Source of the DNA: Rhabdornis inornatus
Taxonomy: Eukaryota; Chordata; Aves; Passeriformes; Rhabdornithidae
DNA length: 64,000 nt
Assembly (NCBI GenBank): GCA_013397075.1
Contig: VWZS01003673.1
Span: 62,779-126,778, forward strand
Direction: 5' to 3'
Below, piece by piece: positions 38,901 through 51,248 of the stretch. Under the pieces are notes generated by a model that saw only the letters and a program-made list of their open reading frames with translations, searched no databases and was not told the DNA's origin. Position numbers and translations under genes: made by a program. Each line of letters starts with the position of its first letter. Within the stretch, counting starts at the first letter, position 1.

Positions 38901-41900
38901 ACCTTTAACACTTCCAAGTTTGAAAGATGAGCATTCACAAATGGTATTCATCCTGCAGTGAAAACACAGACTTCTCTTAGGTAATGAGGCAAAAACAATT
39001 ATTGATTGCCATGATCCTGGACTTTACAACATCTAGCTACCAAAACCCAGTAGTTTCTGCAATGACTTCTACTGATGAAGGTATAATTGCCTTTTCATAA
39101 TGAGTAGTACAGCATATCTTCATGCAGGAGGTTGCAAAGCAGGTAAGACAGCTCTCCTCCTTGTGCTGACAGACTGAAATTCTTCCTGTAATTCTGGTGG
39201 GGCAGATGTCTTTGGAACTGACCAGAAAACCAGCTCTGGTACTGTGAAGGTGGAGGTACTAGTGTGGGTGGTGGTTGAGCTGTTTTTCCCTTTCATTGGG
39301 AAGAGACACAAGTGCATTCAGGACGGAACTAATCAGAGAATTTATTTTCTCTGATACAGAGAAAATGATATTTCTCTTATTTTCTATTTATATAGAATAT
39401 ATTATCTCTGTGCAAAGTGGAGCTACAGCCCAGTGCATGGAGGAGCCTGATAATAGGGGAGGTGCCCATCAGATGCCAAGGCCATGGTTACATACTTGGT
39501 CTCCTTAGACAGATATCCTGCTGTTCTATTGCCCATACGTGCTGCTCTCAGCCCATGAGAACCTGTTTAGGTTGGTCCTTCAGGTCATGCAGCCCCTGAG
39601 GCTCTAAGTTCCTAGTCCCAGGTAATATTTGCTGTCCTAGGCAAGTCATGCAGCTGTTAGTGCCTTGCATTTCCTATGTGACTGAAGACTAATGCAATTC
39701 TTGCTCTTTACCCCCTAAATGGCCATTTCTAAGGTTTGTTGTGCTGCATTAATTGCTGACATCTTTCTGTACTTTGGAGTAACTGCACTGCTGCTCTTAT
39801 TTTCCAGTGAATCATGCTAAAAGTATCTCCCTTGGAAGCAGTCAGTAGAAGGCCTCCTGCACAGACTTGTCTTGGCGGTGTCAAGAATCTGGTGTCTTAA
39901 TTTTTCTGTTTTTTGGGCAGAAATTAAATAAACGTCATGAAGGGAAGCTACCAATGAAGAAAGAAAACAAAAACTAAAAGATGTAATTTATGTGCATATG
40001 TCTGTAAGCTGCTCTATGAGCATGCAGAGGTTAGCCATGACTGCTGGCAACTTGACCCCAACCTTTCCAGAGGGTCATCACTGTGGTTTGCAGTAGGTCA
40101 TGTGAGAAATTTCTCAGTCCAGACTTGCAGGACACCTTCCACATCTGTGGTCTCAAGCTGGTGAAAATATGCTGGTAAAATTGTGGAGATAGGTAAGTCT
40201 TCTCAGTGGGTAGCCCTCTATGCACAGAGACATCAAATGAGTCAGTAGAGTGCTAAAAATAACCAATGGTGATGTCTGAAGATCTTGGAAAGTAGGTCAC
40301 AATGCTCACATATCAGAATTATGGTTGCTGCTGACAAGGATCAAGGGAAAGCTTCACAGATACTCAAGTACAGGGGAGATTGTGTCGCAGATCATAGAGT
40401 TTTATCCAATAATTCTTGTGAGAGAAGCAAAGGTGAGTCACGTGTGGACTTAACCTTAAGCATGTTCTGAAGTATTTTGTTGAAAAGAAGTCTGGCTTCT
40501 TTTCAACGGTGTGGGTTTTTCCTCTCTCCTCTTTTCCTGGAGCAGAAATAGGGAGAAGTACAAACAATCTCTTGGTAGTTCTTAATTATTTAGCACAGAG
40601 GAATGCTGGGTAATGAAGAGAAGTGAAATTTTTGTTGAAGTGAACCATTCAGGTCACAGTCTCTCTTAGCTCCCTTGTGATTAATTTTGTAGTGTGCTGT
40701 CTAGATTTGTACCTTGTGGAATTGGCATGGCCTTTTGAGGGGAAATATATTAGCAGAGATAAGGTAAAAACAGAAAAACTTCTAAAAGATATCTCACTTG
40801 ATTAATCTGCTTCGTCTAAAAGATGATCAGTTGAAAAGCAAATCAGTTTGGTGTTGTGATGTACAGATAATCTTTTCCTGTGTCTGCTCTTGGTCTTCTT
40901 CATTGCCTGCGACAAGAGGAGCCCAAACAGAATAAAAGTGATTTTTGGATGTTTTACTTGCCACTCGTTTAACATGAGTTGATGGCTGTTTGGGTTATTA
41001 ATCCAGTCGCATAAATAGATGAGAAATTACATCTCATTGTAGGAAAGCTTAAAACCCCCCATAAATGTAGTTTTCCTTGGTAAAAGACAACCTAAGGAAA
41101 AAAAAAAACCAAATAAAGAAAATATTAGGTAAATATCAAGTAAAAAATTAGAACCAGGTGAAGATAGCTGGATGACATGCAGTATAAAGGACATTTTGCA
41201 TGTAACATAACAGTGTGAATAAATCTGCCACAAAGCCAAAACAGAAGATAAATACATATACTCAGATATTTAATATTTTTCTAAAATAAGCATGTTTTAA
41301 TGAATGATTGAAAACTGGTTCTTTAGGATTTGTCCACAAAGGGAGACAACACTTCATTTAATAATCAAAACTATTCAGGTTAAAATTCAGGAAAATTATT
41401 CACGTGTAATGAAATATTTAAATAACTTAGGAACAAAGGGCTCAGTCCTGTATTTGCTTAGCTTTAAAATATATATATAATGCCATCGGGATAATCACCT
41501 TAAATAAAACCACTGAGGAGAACCTAAAATGAAAAGAAAAACAGCATAAAACTCATAAAAATAGAGTAAATGAACAGAAGAAGAAAGCACACAAGCTTGT
41601 CAAATTGAGAAGGAAGAAAATCAACTTATAATCAATGTGAATGAGTTAATGGATAAAGCAGAATTATTGCTTAGGAAAAAAAATTATTTTCTAAAGAGCT
41701 TACTTTACCACAATAACATGACATATCTGAACACTCTGGATCACTGGTGGACACAGAACAATATTTAATATAAATTACTGCTGTTCAATAGAAATTATCT
41801 CCAGGTAAAAATGCTTCCAGAAACGTGTGAGGTAGAAAGGAAAAAGTAATGTACAAATCCTGTTTAGATGCCATTGGAATATATGTGTATATTTTAAATG

Positions 41901-42916
41901 AAAGTACCTGTGTACTCACAATCATATGCTCTTTTTGGGAGCATATGAAGTACCTAAGAAAATTTGTCATTATTTTGCTTATTTTTATGTTTGTTCTAAG
42001 CCAGCCATTGAGATGATTGAGTTTCACATGAGATGTGAATATATTTGATCTCAGAACCAAACTGGATGAATAAACATTTGTACATACCTGTGTATGTCAA
42101 TTTTAGTCAAACATATCCGAGTTACTTCAAGTGTTCTTTCTTTCATCAGTTCCTCAGTATTCAGAGGTGTACCTGTCAATGATTTTAAATCCATTTAGTC
42201 ACTTTTTTAATAGAAACTGTGACAGTGAAATCAAACTTTCAGGATGGAGCTTGGGTTTGTGCACCTAGTACGTAGTGTGAGGTGGTTAATTGTGGCTGCA
42301 GAATACACAGTATAATTTGATTTTATTTAGAGATGACATCTCTATCTGAGGAGCATAGCAAGTTTGAGATGAGAATTATATCAAGGTCCATGTTATATTC
42401 TGTAAGTATTACTATAGGCTTAAATTAGCATGTTGTCTCTTTTCTGGTCTTCAGCTCAGGTTTTTTTACCACCTTGGAGTCCTTAGCCATTATTTTAAGA
42501 AAAGAGCAAATTATGGAAAAAGAGAAGAGGAAATGAATTCAACCCTAAAGCAGTTTATGACTGGTAAAGAATAGTGTATCTTTCACCTTTTTGTGGTTTA
42601 TTTTTTGCAGAGTAGGGGATGGTGTTTGTGTGTTTATTTTTGTTAAATTTTATGGATCCGAATCTAGAGATTTCAAAGGGGCTGCTCATTTCACATGGTC
42701 TTAAACTGTGATGATAAATCAGTGCAAGGAGAAGTATGTCAAGCACCAAGCTAATATTTGTCAGAGATTTGAATGTATTTTATGTTGGAAGTGACAGGAA
42801 TGCCACAGCTTAAAAGACCTCTGTATGGCAAAGAATCATTTCCTATGTGAAGTGATAATCAAATTCTAGTCCCAGATCCTGGAGGAACTAACTACAACAC
42901 AGGATTAAAATAAAAC

Positions 42917-42933
42917 TTTTTTTTTTTTTTTTT
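42917..42933. repeat. T17 homopolymer
   Basis: Seventeen T residues following ATAAAAC. This could be the antisense of a retroposon poly-A tail, but no element is recognisable to the right. Confidence 0.9.
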
Positions 42934-43619
42934 ACCCAAGGAGACTAAATCCACGGCATTAAATTCAACATATGAAGATTATCCTTGTAAAATGAACAGT
43001 AACAACAATGAAAGCAATCTGTAGTAAGAAATTAATCACTGGAGGGTTTTCCTCAAGCTTTGTGGTAAAGACTAACTGCCTAAAATTTCCATTGTTTTAT
43101 GGAACCCTAATGATTGAAAAGAAGTATGGGGGATTTAGTGAGATTCAGGATGACAACAGATTTTTTTTGAAGTTTAAAATGTTCAGTGAAAAGCAATGTG
43201 TAAATCTTTATTCACTGTTTAAAAGTGCATTCAGTTGGAGTTGTCTACTTTGAGCAGCCTTCCTACAACCTCCTAAGCTATATTGGTGAGATAATGCTGA
43301 AGTTCTTATAGAAGTGGGAATATGTTTTAATAATAAAAATGTTATATTTTATTGCTGAAAAGATTTTTAAACGTAATCTGTTACATTAATGAAAATAATT
43401 TAGTAATTTGGGATAGAAAAAGGTTGGAATATACTTTCTAGTGCTTGAGGCTAGACTAGATATGAAAAATGAATTTAAAAACTTTGAATCAAACTAACAT
43501 TTTGATTAAAACTCAGTCAAGAAATAACTGATTGCTGGATGCTATGAGCAGAGTTGAGAACAACAAGTGGTGCCAGAACAGCTGCATTCATTTTGTTAGC
43601 AGGATATTTTCTATATGTT

Positions 43620-44340
43620 TTTAATTAACATGACCAGGCTGTGGGGACCTGTAGCAAATATTAATGGCCTTGGAAGGCTGAGGGCCAGCACCTCATGGCC
43701 GTGGTGACAAGGTTTAGCTGGGTGGTGATGCCATGGGTGAGGTGAGAGATGCATGGGCAGGCAGAGCTCAGGGCTGGGCAGGGGACTTTGCACAGCACAG
43801 GTACAGCCTTAGGCAAGCACCAAGGCATAGGGATCAAAGCCCATACTGAGGTTTCTCAACAACTTCCCACCATTTATCTGTTTCCACTCAGATCCAAGAT
43901 TACAGGTGCCTTGTACCAGGGATGCCTAAGCTGAGAGCATCTCGATTAGCAGGTCATCAAGACCCCAACCCAGCCAAAAGGGATTGCTGGGGACACCCCA
44001 ATTAAGAAATCAAAGCTCAGCCAAAAAAAAAAAAAAGGCCAGTCTGCAGCCATTAAGAGACATAATGGGAAGATAGACTGGAGATAAGACTCCCCTATAA
44101 GAAGAAGGAGCAGTGAGGAAATAATATCGATTAGCAGAGATGAGACACAGCCGAGAGAAGGAGAATCACAATTGCTGTTCCTGAAGGGGACATATATCCA
44201 AAAATAACTTGTGAAGAGCCCTGAAGAGGTGGTGAAGGTTTGATAACTGTCCTCCTACACACCAAGTAATCATGGCCAGATACCTTGAAGACATGTGAGC
44301 CTGTTGCTCAAAGGGCAAATTTGGGCTGGTGCATCTTAGT
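43620..44340. other. Unrecognised segment with A14 run and TATA-like site
   Basis: This stretch is compositionally unlike the AT-rich DNA before it. GC-richer sequence at 43630-43800 is followed by an A14 run at 44023-44036, a TATAAG string near 44095 and purine-rich sequence to about 44170. It might be an old LTR or other insertion, but no family or termini can be named. No gene is seen. Confidence 0.3.
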
Positions 44341-44534
44341 CCTCCATAGGTAGTGTCAGTGGGTGAAATCTGTTCTGCTTTGAAAGAGACTTGCCCTCTG
44401 CCTCCTCCAATACAGTCTGGAATTGAGATTTACTTCATTGATAGCATTTTGTTGCAGCATTTATCATGTTCCTTCAGCTATGTGAATGGAAAAGGTGACG
44501 TTTGCAGAGCTTTCAGACAGGATAGGTGCTCTGT

Positions 44535-44791
44535 GTTTGTGCTGGGATTTCACTCCAGCTGGGAGCTAAGCCCCACACATCCACCTGCTCACTTCCCCCC
44601 ACGGTGGGATAAGAATCAGAAGAGTGAGCAAAACAATGGGCCAAAATAAAGAGAGTTTAATAGATAAAGCAAAAGCCATGCACACAAAGCAAAACAAGGA
44701 GTTCACTCACCACTTCCCATGGGAAGGTAGATGTTCAGCCACCTCCAGGAAAGCAGGGCTACTCTATCCCAGGCAAAACCAGGACAGTTTG
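44535..44791 (-). repeat. 5-bp target-site duplication GTTTG flanking the solo LTR
   Basis: GTTTG at 44535-44539 and again at 44787-44791 immediately flank the LTR at 44540-44786. A 5-bp direct duplication is what a retroviral integrase typically leaves. The perfect match confirms both element boundaries and implies that the provirus was reduced to a single LTR by recombination between its two LTRs. Confidence 0.85.
44540..44786 (-). mobile_element. Solo LTR of an avian ERVL-type endogenous retrovirus
   Basis: On the minus strand the element opens TGTCCTGGTTTTGCCTGGGA and closes GAAATCCCAGCA, matching the start and end of a very common avian ERVL-type LTR family that I recognise. Between them are the family's characteristic GGTGGCTGAACATC and TATTAAACTCTC blocks; ATTAAA there can serve as a variant poly-A signal. 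At 247 bp it is much shorter than intact members. Most of U3 appears deleted, because the 5'-terminal block runs almost directly into the downstream AGCCCTGCTTTCCTGGAGG block. A perfect 5-bp target duplication flanks it and no internal gag-pol sequence remains. It is a non-coding relic. The family assignment is from memory. Confidence 0.88.
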
Positions 44792-46789
44792 AAAGCATAG
44801 CCACTGTAGATTTAGAAAAATCTGCAATTAGTTTTCGCTCACACAAAGAGAGGACAGGAGAAATTTCAGCCTGTTTTAGCCATTTGAAATACATTACTGG
44901 CCTTCAATGGTAGTGGAAGTGATAATTGATAATTGAGAGGTTCATCTTCAAAATATTTTGGACAGTGATAAAAAAATTAATATTAGAAGCTTGTTCCAAG
45001 GCAGGTTTTTTGGGGTTTTTATTCCCAAGAAAATATATCAGAAGCATCAATCCATCTGAGCTGGAAAATTGTGCAGAAAAGTAAGAAAATGAGCTGATAC
45101 ATTCTAGCAAACTGGAAGTTAACCAGCCCTACCTGAGTCTTGGTCCTGATTTGGAAACTGTATGCATTCTCCCATTCATGTGCTCCTAGGAAACAAGCAT
45201 CTTATCCCTGGGGATACAAAGGAGTGTCTTTAACTGAACTCTTCATAGAATCTTATGTGAACCAGCCAGTTTTTAATCAAACTTGCTTAGGAAGGAATAT
45301 TTCTGACAAAACTCAGAGAGATTTAAGTCTCATCTAAGTTCTGCAAATTTCAGGAACTCTGAATCACACTGTTCTAAGTGGATGGAATTTAAACAAGCCC
45401 TGAGTATTGCTCAGGTGCCACAGGACAGCCTCATACTCTGAAAAAAGAAATTTTTATCCCACTAGTAAGTAGCAGGTGCTGTTTTTCTGCAAAGCAAGGA
45501 AAATTGGAACAAAAGCCTTGGTAACATAAATCTTTGCACTTTGTGATGGCAGGATTCAGATTCTATATGGAGCATATTCCATAACCTCAGCCACTGCCAC
45601 AGAGATTATATAAGTATTCTTCTTCAATCAATGAAAGGAGTACTGCAATAAAGGACACAAAGAAAGCAATATATTAAAAAATGCTAAACCCAAAAACATG
45701 TACTTGTGTAGAGGTAAATTTTGCCACACCCTTAGAGGGAAACAGCTGAGAATCTCCAATTCTACTTTGGTGCAGAATTTCTTTATCCTCTTGGCATACT
45801 TTACAGCCAGATACGATGGCTAAATTTGATGATAAAGTAAGCTAAATATCTTTAAATTGTAGTGTGCAGTGTCATGATGTTATGGTAGGAGTGTGATGCA
45901 GGGTTGTGTTTTACTGCTGTTTGTCATCACATTAAATTGGCTGGGTTGGGAATTGCAGTAAGGGCATTAGCATTCACAGCCATTACTGCCTTGAACACTG
46001 TCCAGCCTTTTCACTTCCCTCTCTCTCTCCCCACTCGTTCAGTAATTCTGCTTTATGCCTTTTTTGAATGCAAAATAGATTTTATCAGATTTCCTCCCCT
46101 CTCCTGACTGCCTTTGCTTGGAACTGCTGTAGAGAAGAAAGCTGCCTTTAAATTCTCCACCTTCTTTCAGACTTGTCATTATGGGTGACCAGTTGTTTTC
46201 TTCCTTTTTGAATTTTGTTCATTTTCTATATTGGTGAGCTGTAAAAGCCCTAACAAAAGTTTGAGCACTTCAATTTTCACTTATTATTTTTATTTGTTGG
46301 AGAATCTGAGCACTCAATCTTAAATATTAATAATTTTTCTTCCACAAACGCATATGCTAATAGGGATGAGAAAAGTTAGGGGTTTCAGCACATGTAGAAT
46401 TGGACTAACAAAAAGAAGTTTGGGTTGGGAAATTTTTAAGTAACATGTTTCATCCTTTCTGAATATTTTCATAATATATGTATCAAACTTGTTTTCCACT
46501 TCAAGTGTGGATTTTATCCTCATTTTCCAGTGGAAGTGAAATAGAATGAATAGAAAGCCCAGAGTGAGGTTGGTAGAAGTCTGAATTGGATTTAGTGGAA
46601 GCTGAGTGAGCCCTGAGCTGCACTGAGACTTGTGGAGGGAACCTGGTTTCATCCAGCTCTGCCTCCTGCTAATGGCATCATGAGCTGGGTTAGCTTGTCA
46701 TGGTCTTGTCCTGTTGAGCCCTAAGCTCAAAGACATTGACTTTGCACCTTCTCTGAGTGACTTTGCCAGCAACTGACCACATCAGATGG
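44792..46789. other. Non-coding AT-rich sequence, no gene seen
   Basis: Unique AT-rich sequence. The longest frame (110 codons, minus, 46320-46652) has no domain. The part from about 46690 may be a very degraded extension of the CR1 element that becomes clear at 46790. Confidence 0.55.
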
Positions 46790-47260
46790 GGAAAAGTGTT
46801 TAAGATCCAACTGGAATTTCTCTTGTAACAACTTGTGTCTGTTGCCTGTAGCACTGTTTTGCCTCTTGTGCTTTTGCTGTGCAAGCTGGTTTCTCTGTCT
46901 GCTCTGTATACTACCATCAGTTTGTTGAAGACAGCCATAAGATCTCCCCTGAGATCCCTGTTTTCCTCCTCTTATGGCTGAACAAGCCCAGTGTCTCAGG
47001 TATTTCTTACACTTGTGTGAGCCAGTGCACCAGTGGTCCCATGCTATTGGCCTTCTCCTGGTCTCATTCCAGTTTGACAATGTCTGTCTTCTACTGGAGA
47101 TTCCAAAACTGGACATGGTACTCCACATGTGGTCTTATGACTGCCAAATAGCAGAGAATGAGGATAAAATTATTTAAGTTGCTGGGTCAAGTCTTGCTAA
47201 TGCAGCTTGCTACCTGGTTATTGATCTCAATCTCAAGGGCTCACAGCTAAAGCACAATGG
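46790..47260 (-). mobile_element. CR1 LINE 3' region (antisense, old and degraded)
   Basis: The plus strand follows the antisense order of CR1 through the end of the reverse-transcriptase frame and the 3' UTR. Landmarks are a CAACTTGTGTCTGTTGCC block, an AGATCTCCCCTGAGATC block, GGCTGAACAAGCCCAG, a TGGCCTTCTCCTGGTCTC block, CCAAAACTGGACATGGTACT and CCACATGTGGTCTTATGAC. The element is sense on the minus strand. Its minus frame at 46727-47128 is a decayed remnant of the CR1 reading frame and its plus frame at 46879-47151 is antisense; neither is functional. Divergence from the remembered consensus is high, pointing to an ancient insertion. The ends are approximate. Confidence 0.85.
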
Positions 47261-50200
47261 CCTAATGTGCCAGAGAAGACAAAAAGATGGTCAGGGTGAC
47301 TAAAGCCTATCAGTGCCACTGGGGTCTTGACAGTTTTGTACCATCCTACGTAAATTTCAAAAGTTGCCCTGAGTAAACTTGATGAAGATTCACCATCAGT
47401 CCAGACTCACCTTTAGCTACCAAAAATTAACGTATCATTTCTAGGTGTTCCAAACAGGTGGATTGAATCACTCCCCAAAATGTTTTTGTCTGTGTGCAGA
47501 CACCAAGGGAGAGACTTAGATGCTAAGTTGAAGTTTTGCTTTTAGGCAGCTAAATTCAGATGAGATGACAATTCAGATGGGATCATACCATCAGATGGTA
47601 CTCTTGCACCCTTGGAGGAGAAAACAAATTTTCAGACTGTTTCACTTCAACGTAGAAATTTCTTCCTCAGCTTCAAGCCTCAAGGTCTTATCTTCAAACT
47701 GACTGGCTGCAAACCATGGCTGCATCTTGCCCATGTTAGGGCATGGTAGAGCTTTTCTTGTTCACTGATGTGGTTTCCTGTGCTTCGAATAGGCTTGTAG
47801 AAGTCTCAGAAGTTATTCTTCAGGGATTTTCCAGCTGAATCTATGTAAAACATGGCTTGCTACTGTACTAAAGAATGCTCAGTTTTGAATGAGACTTTGC
47901 AACCATTAAGTACGGATAATGGGAGTGTGCTTAAGATGCTGGAGGCTCTAAACATTTGCTATCCAACACCCACCTAACCTGCTTTTGAATGTATGGTTTG
48001 CAAACCACTGATGAAAGAAAAGCTTGGTGAAAAGCACAACTTGCTAAGCAGGGCTAGATGGCAGGGTTGAAGGAGAAGGAATTTCATCTTTTGGAGTATT
48101 TTAGCATTGCTTTTGTCCTGGAAGCAAATCCAGGAGCCTCTGAGTTTAGCTGAAATTGAAAAATCAGGGCTGTGACAGTCTTACATCATGCACATGAACT
48201 ATAAAGTCAAAACAGTCTCAAGCTTGAAGTGATGAATCAGACTATGGAGAAAGAACAGGACTCTCTCCACAGGTATCTCTTCAATGCTTTTCCTGTAAAA
48301 GTCTTCACTATTACCCTGGGCTTCAAAATCTCAGATTTGCTTAGCAGTTTTCTTTCTCAGCTGATGACTTTACTACTGTAAAACTACTTCTCTGTTTTCA
48401 TGAAGTGCTGAGAGGACAATTTAATTAGCAGATCAGGAATTGGTCTAGAAGCACCAGTGCACAAGAATCTAACCATAACCACCTGTGACAGAGAGAGATT
48501 GTACTTTATTCCATTAACAGCTATTATGAAATTTGGGAAGGAAGGGCAGGGAATGACAGATGGTTAACAACTTTATAGAGGGCATTGATGAGTTTTTTCC
48601 TAAACTTGGTGAAGAAGGGGGGCCACTGTCACAAGCTCACTGTGAGGCTGCAGGGTGCTGGCAGTCCTCACCAGTGTCCTGCTGCTGGGGAAGGACATTT
48701 CTGTTGTGCAAACACCAGGAGTGGCTGGCACCTCACGTCTCTGATTTCCAGAAGAGCACAGCTTTTCTTTCTGGAGAACCTGGGAATGGCATCACAGCAG
48801 CCAGCAGAGAGAGTTTTAAGGCTTACTACACCAAAGCCTGGTTGCTTTCTAGCTCTCTTGAAATCACATTTAACAGAAGTAAAGATGAAAGCAAATGTAA
48901 ATGAGAACTTGTTTACATAGCACAAATGTCGGCAATGCAATTACAATGAATTTAGAGACAGAACTAAGAAGAAAACTCTTCTTTTATCCACCCATACTTT
49001 AATGAACTTAGAGATTAATTTCTCTGTGCAGGGAAAAAAATGTTTAACCAAATTTGTTGTCTGGGATTCTTTCTGGATATAGTGTTTACACCTAATTTAC
49101 TCTCTGTGGCTCCATTTAAATATAGTTTAATCTAAATGCTGATTTCAATCTTTTCCCAAGGGTTTGTCTCCCATCTGCCACTTCACTTTCAGAAATACTT
49201 AGTCTGTTAGCAGAAACTGTTTATCATCTAGGAAGAAGATATGTTTTTTGGGCATGGCTACATGAAACTTTCTTCACTGTAAAGAAACCCCAAAGTTACT
49301 CTAAGCAAAATACTCTTGTTGCCTTGGTACAGTCACATTCATAGCTCAAGGTAAAAAGCTTTTTTCACATGCTGAAAATCACATTTGCATCAATGCTAAA
49401 GTCTGCCTCTAACTCTGCAAGCCTATTTCAAATAAACTGGCACACAAAGTTGTGTGTACCTGCAGCACATTTAGTGCTTGTTTTTGACTGGTGTGACTGT
49501 CACCCCTGTTGGTGTGACAATGCATTATTGCCCTGCCCTTGGAAGAGCTATCATGTGATTTGATAAATATTCAGATTTAGGTACAACATTCTCGCAAACA
49601 CGGAGTCTCCCAGAGACTATCAGAAAGTGGGGTTGGGCGGGGGGGGGTTGTGTGTGTTTTGGTTTTTTTCTTCTTCTTTTTTTTTCCTTGATTACACAAT
49701 TTTCATGGAAATAAACTCATTGTTAGTTTAGCATTAATCTGTTCCTGGTATTTACTGTTTATTTGTTTCAGAAGCTCAGACACAATATTTTATTTGCAGA
49801 CTTAATTATCTCCATGCAACTAATTATGATTTATTAATAATAACACTAGTAGTAATTGAAACAGAGAAATAGGAGAAGCACACTATGTCCCAAACATATT
49901 GATATAATAATTTGCAAATAAATTATATTTTAATTTTTTTTAAGAAACAATGGGTGAACTTAAGGCAGTGATTGTACAGGGAGGTCGGAGCTTTTCTTGA
50001 CTCTTCCTGTACAACAAAATGTGTTTAGATTATTTGTACAAAATTTGTGCCATGCAGCGACTGATCCAAAATCTATTGAAAATTTTGATTTTGGTGGTCT
50101 TGAGATCAAGCCTCTGTTTAAGCAATTTCTGAACCCCTTGTCAAGAAATCTTTGAGATTTTGCATCTTTCATGTAGGAACAATTAAATTGAAAATAAATT

Positions 50201-50744
50201 AATTAAAATTTAATCTGCTGTTGTGGTGAGGATCAGGAAATTAAGGATTAAGATTAAGGATTGTATTTGACTGTGGAATTTATGCAATAGTCCTAAACTC
50301 ACCGAGGAAGATTTCTTTCCCACATTGAGTAATCAGGCTTTACTAATTTAAAGAACTTACTCCTAGAGCCCGCAAATCCAGGCTCATACATTTCCTTTAA
50401 AGAAGAAGAAGGCAGAGCTAACCAGGATGGATTTTTACATGTAAATCCCAGGGATTACAGGAGCCCATCCTGCCCCTGTGCTTTACATCACTCTCCCAAG
50501 TAAGCCTGCAGAGTGGGGCAGAAAGCCTCGAAAAGACTCCAGCAGTCACCTTGAAATTTGTTTTCCTGCTTATGTCTTGGTGATGGGTTAGAGGTGGGGA
50601 ACAAAAGTCTCTGGGGCCCCTGGAGAGGAAAGCATGGCATTCCTGAGAAGACAGACATGCCAGAAAGGCTGTGATAAATCTGCCCCTGAGTTTGCAGGTC
50701 TTGTCTGATCAAGAAGGCTGCTGCTCTGCTGCAGCCCCTCATCC
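47261..50744. other. Non-coding sequence, no gene seen
   Basis: No supportable gene. Plus frames at 48560-48920 (111 and 114 codons) are overlapping and lack domains. A G-run and T/G-rich low-complexity patch is at 49629-49690. The sequence at 49780-50220 is very AT-rich. Confidence 0.55.
49629..49690 (+). repeat. G-run then T-rich low-complexity patch
   Basis: G runs at 49629-49632, 49635-49637 and a nine-G run at 49639-49647 are followed by TG repeats and a long T-rich stretch. The closely spaced G runs can satisfy a G-quadruplex pattern if the nine-G run is split. Confidence 0.8.
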
Positions 50745-51122
50745 TGTTGATAGCATAGGGTTAAAATATTTCTAAAATCATGGGAATTGCATACAATAGA
50801 TTCAGAGGGGTGGAAAGAAAAGTTGGGTCTGGTAGGCCTGCGAAAGGGAACTAGGCCCTGGGAATGAATATTGAGCTTTGTATTTTCTAGATCATGTGAA
50901 GCTACACCTGTGTAATCATCATATGATAAATGATATGATTGTTAAATGTAACGATTGTTTGGTAATTGAATATAATTATTGTTTAATCGTAATAAAAATC
51001 ATGAGAAAGAATATTTGGGAGGCCTAATGAAAATTACAAGAATTCATGCTTGGATAAGATCAATGTATACAATAGAACAATATGGGTTTAATAATTAATA
51101 TATAGTTATATAACCAGAAGGG

Positions 51123-51129
51123 TATAAAA
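51123..51129 (+). promoter_or_regulatory. LTR TATA box
   Basis: TATAAAA inside the LTR, 74 bp before the AATAAA signal. It would position initiation of the former proviral transcript near 51150-51160. Present activity is unknown. Confidence 0.6.
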
Positions 51130-51196
51130 ACATGTCCATCTGGGATCCATGTCGGAGTCAGATTTGGGTCTGCACCCCTGATTCCCAGAGCTCTTC

Positions 51197-51202
51197 AATA
51201 AA
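51197..51202 (+). terminator. LTR polyadenylation signal AATAAA
   Basis: Canonical AATAAA in the LTR, 46 bp before its proposed 3' end. Cleavage would be expected shortly downstream, defining the R/U5 border. Confidence 0.6.
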
Positions 51203-51248
51203 GCACCTGCATATAATCACTCTGTGGTTATGTGTTTCAATGCTAACA

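Larger units (their letters stand above)
34696..43619. other. Non-coding AT-rich sequence, no gene seen
   Basis: Nearly nine kilobases without a supportable gene. Frames of up to 130 codons (37117-37509 minus) show no domain. It contains the hairpin at 35916-35944, an A12 run near 37230, T runs near 38200 and 38275, an A-rich run near 41098-41108 and a T17 run at 42917-42933. No known transposon is recognised. Sequence from 40.9 to 43.5 kb is especially AT-rich. Confidence 0.55.
50745..51248 (+). mobile_element. Endogenous-retrovirus LTR
   Basis: The segment starts TGTTGATAGCA and ends TGCTAACA. These are imperfect inverted termini (TGTT with AGCA and TGCT with AACA) with the TG...CA ends typical of LTRs. 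Inside are a TATA box, TATAAAA, at 51123-51129 and a poly-A signal, AATAAA, at 51197-51202, 74 bp apart, which gives a short R and about 46 bp of U5. The overall length of about 504 bp is normal for an ERV LTR, and U3 is AT-rich. No target-site duplication is visible: the left flank reads ATCC and the right flank CTGTG. I see no primer-binding site or gag-pol next to it, so it is a probable solo or truncated LTR. The family is not assigned. The sequence style resembles passerine ERV LTRs. Confidence 0.75.

Noticed and set aside
46727..47128. 133-codon minus frame
   Set aside because: It lies in the degraded CR1 element on its sense strand. It is a decayed remnant and not a host gene.
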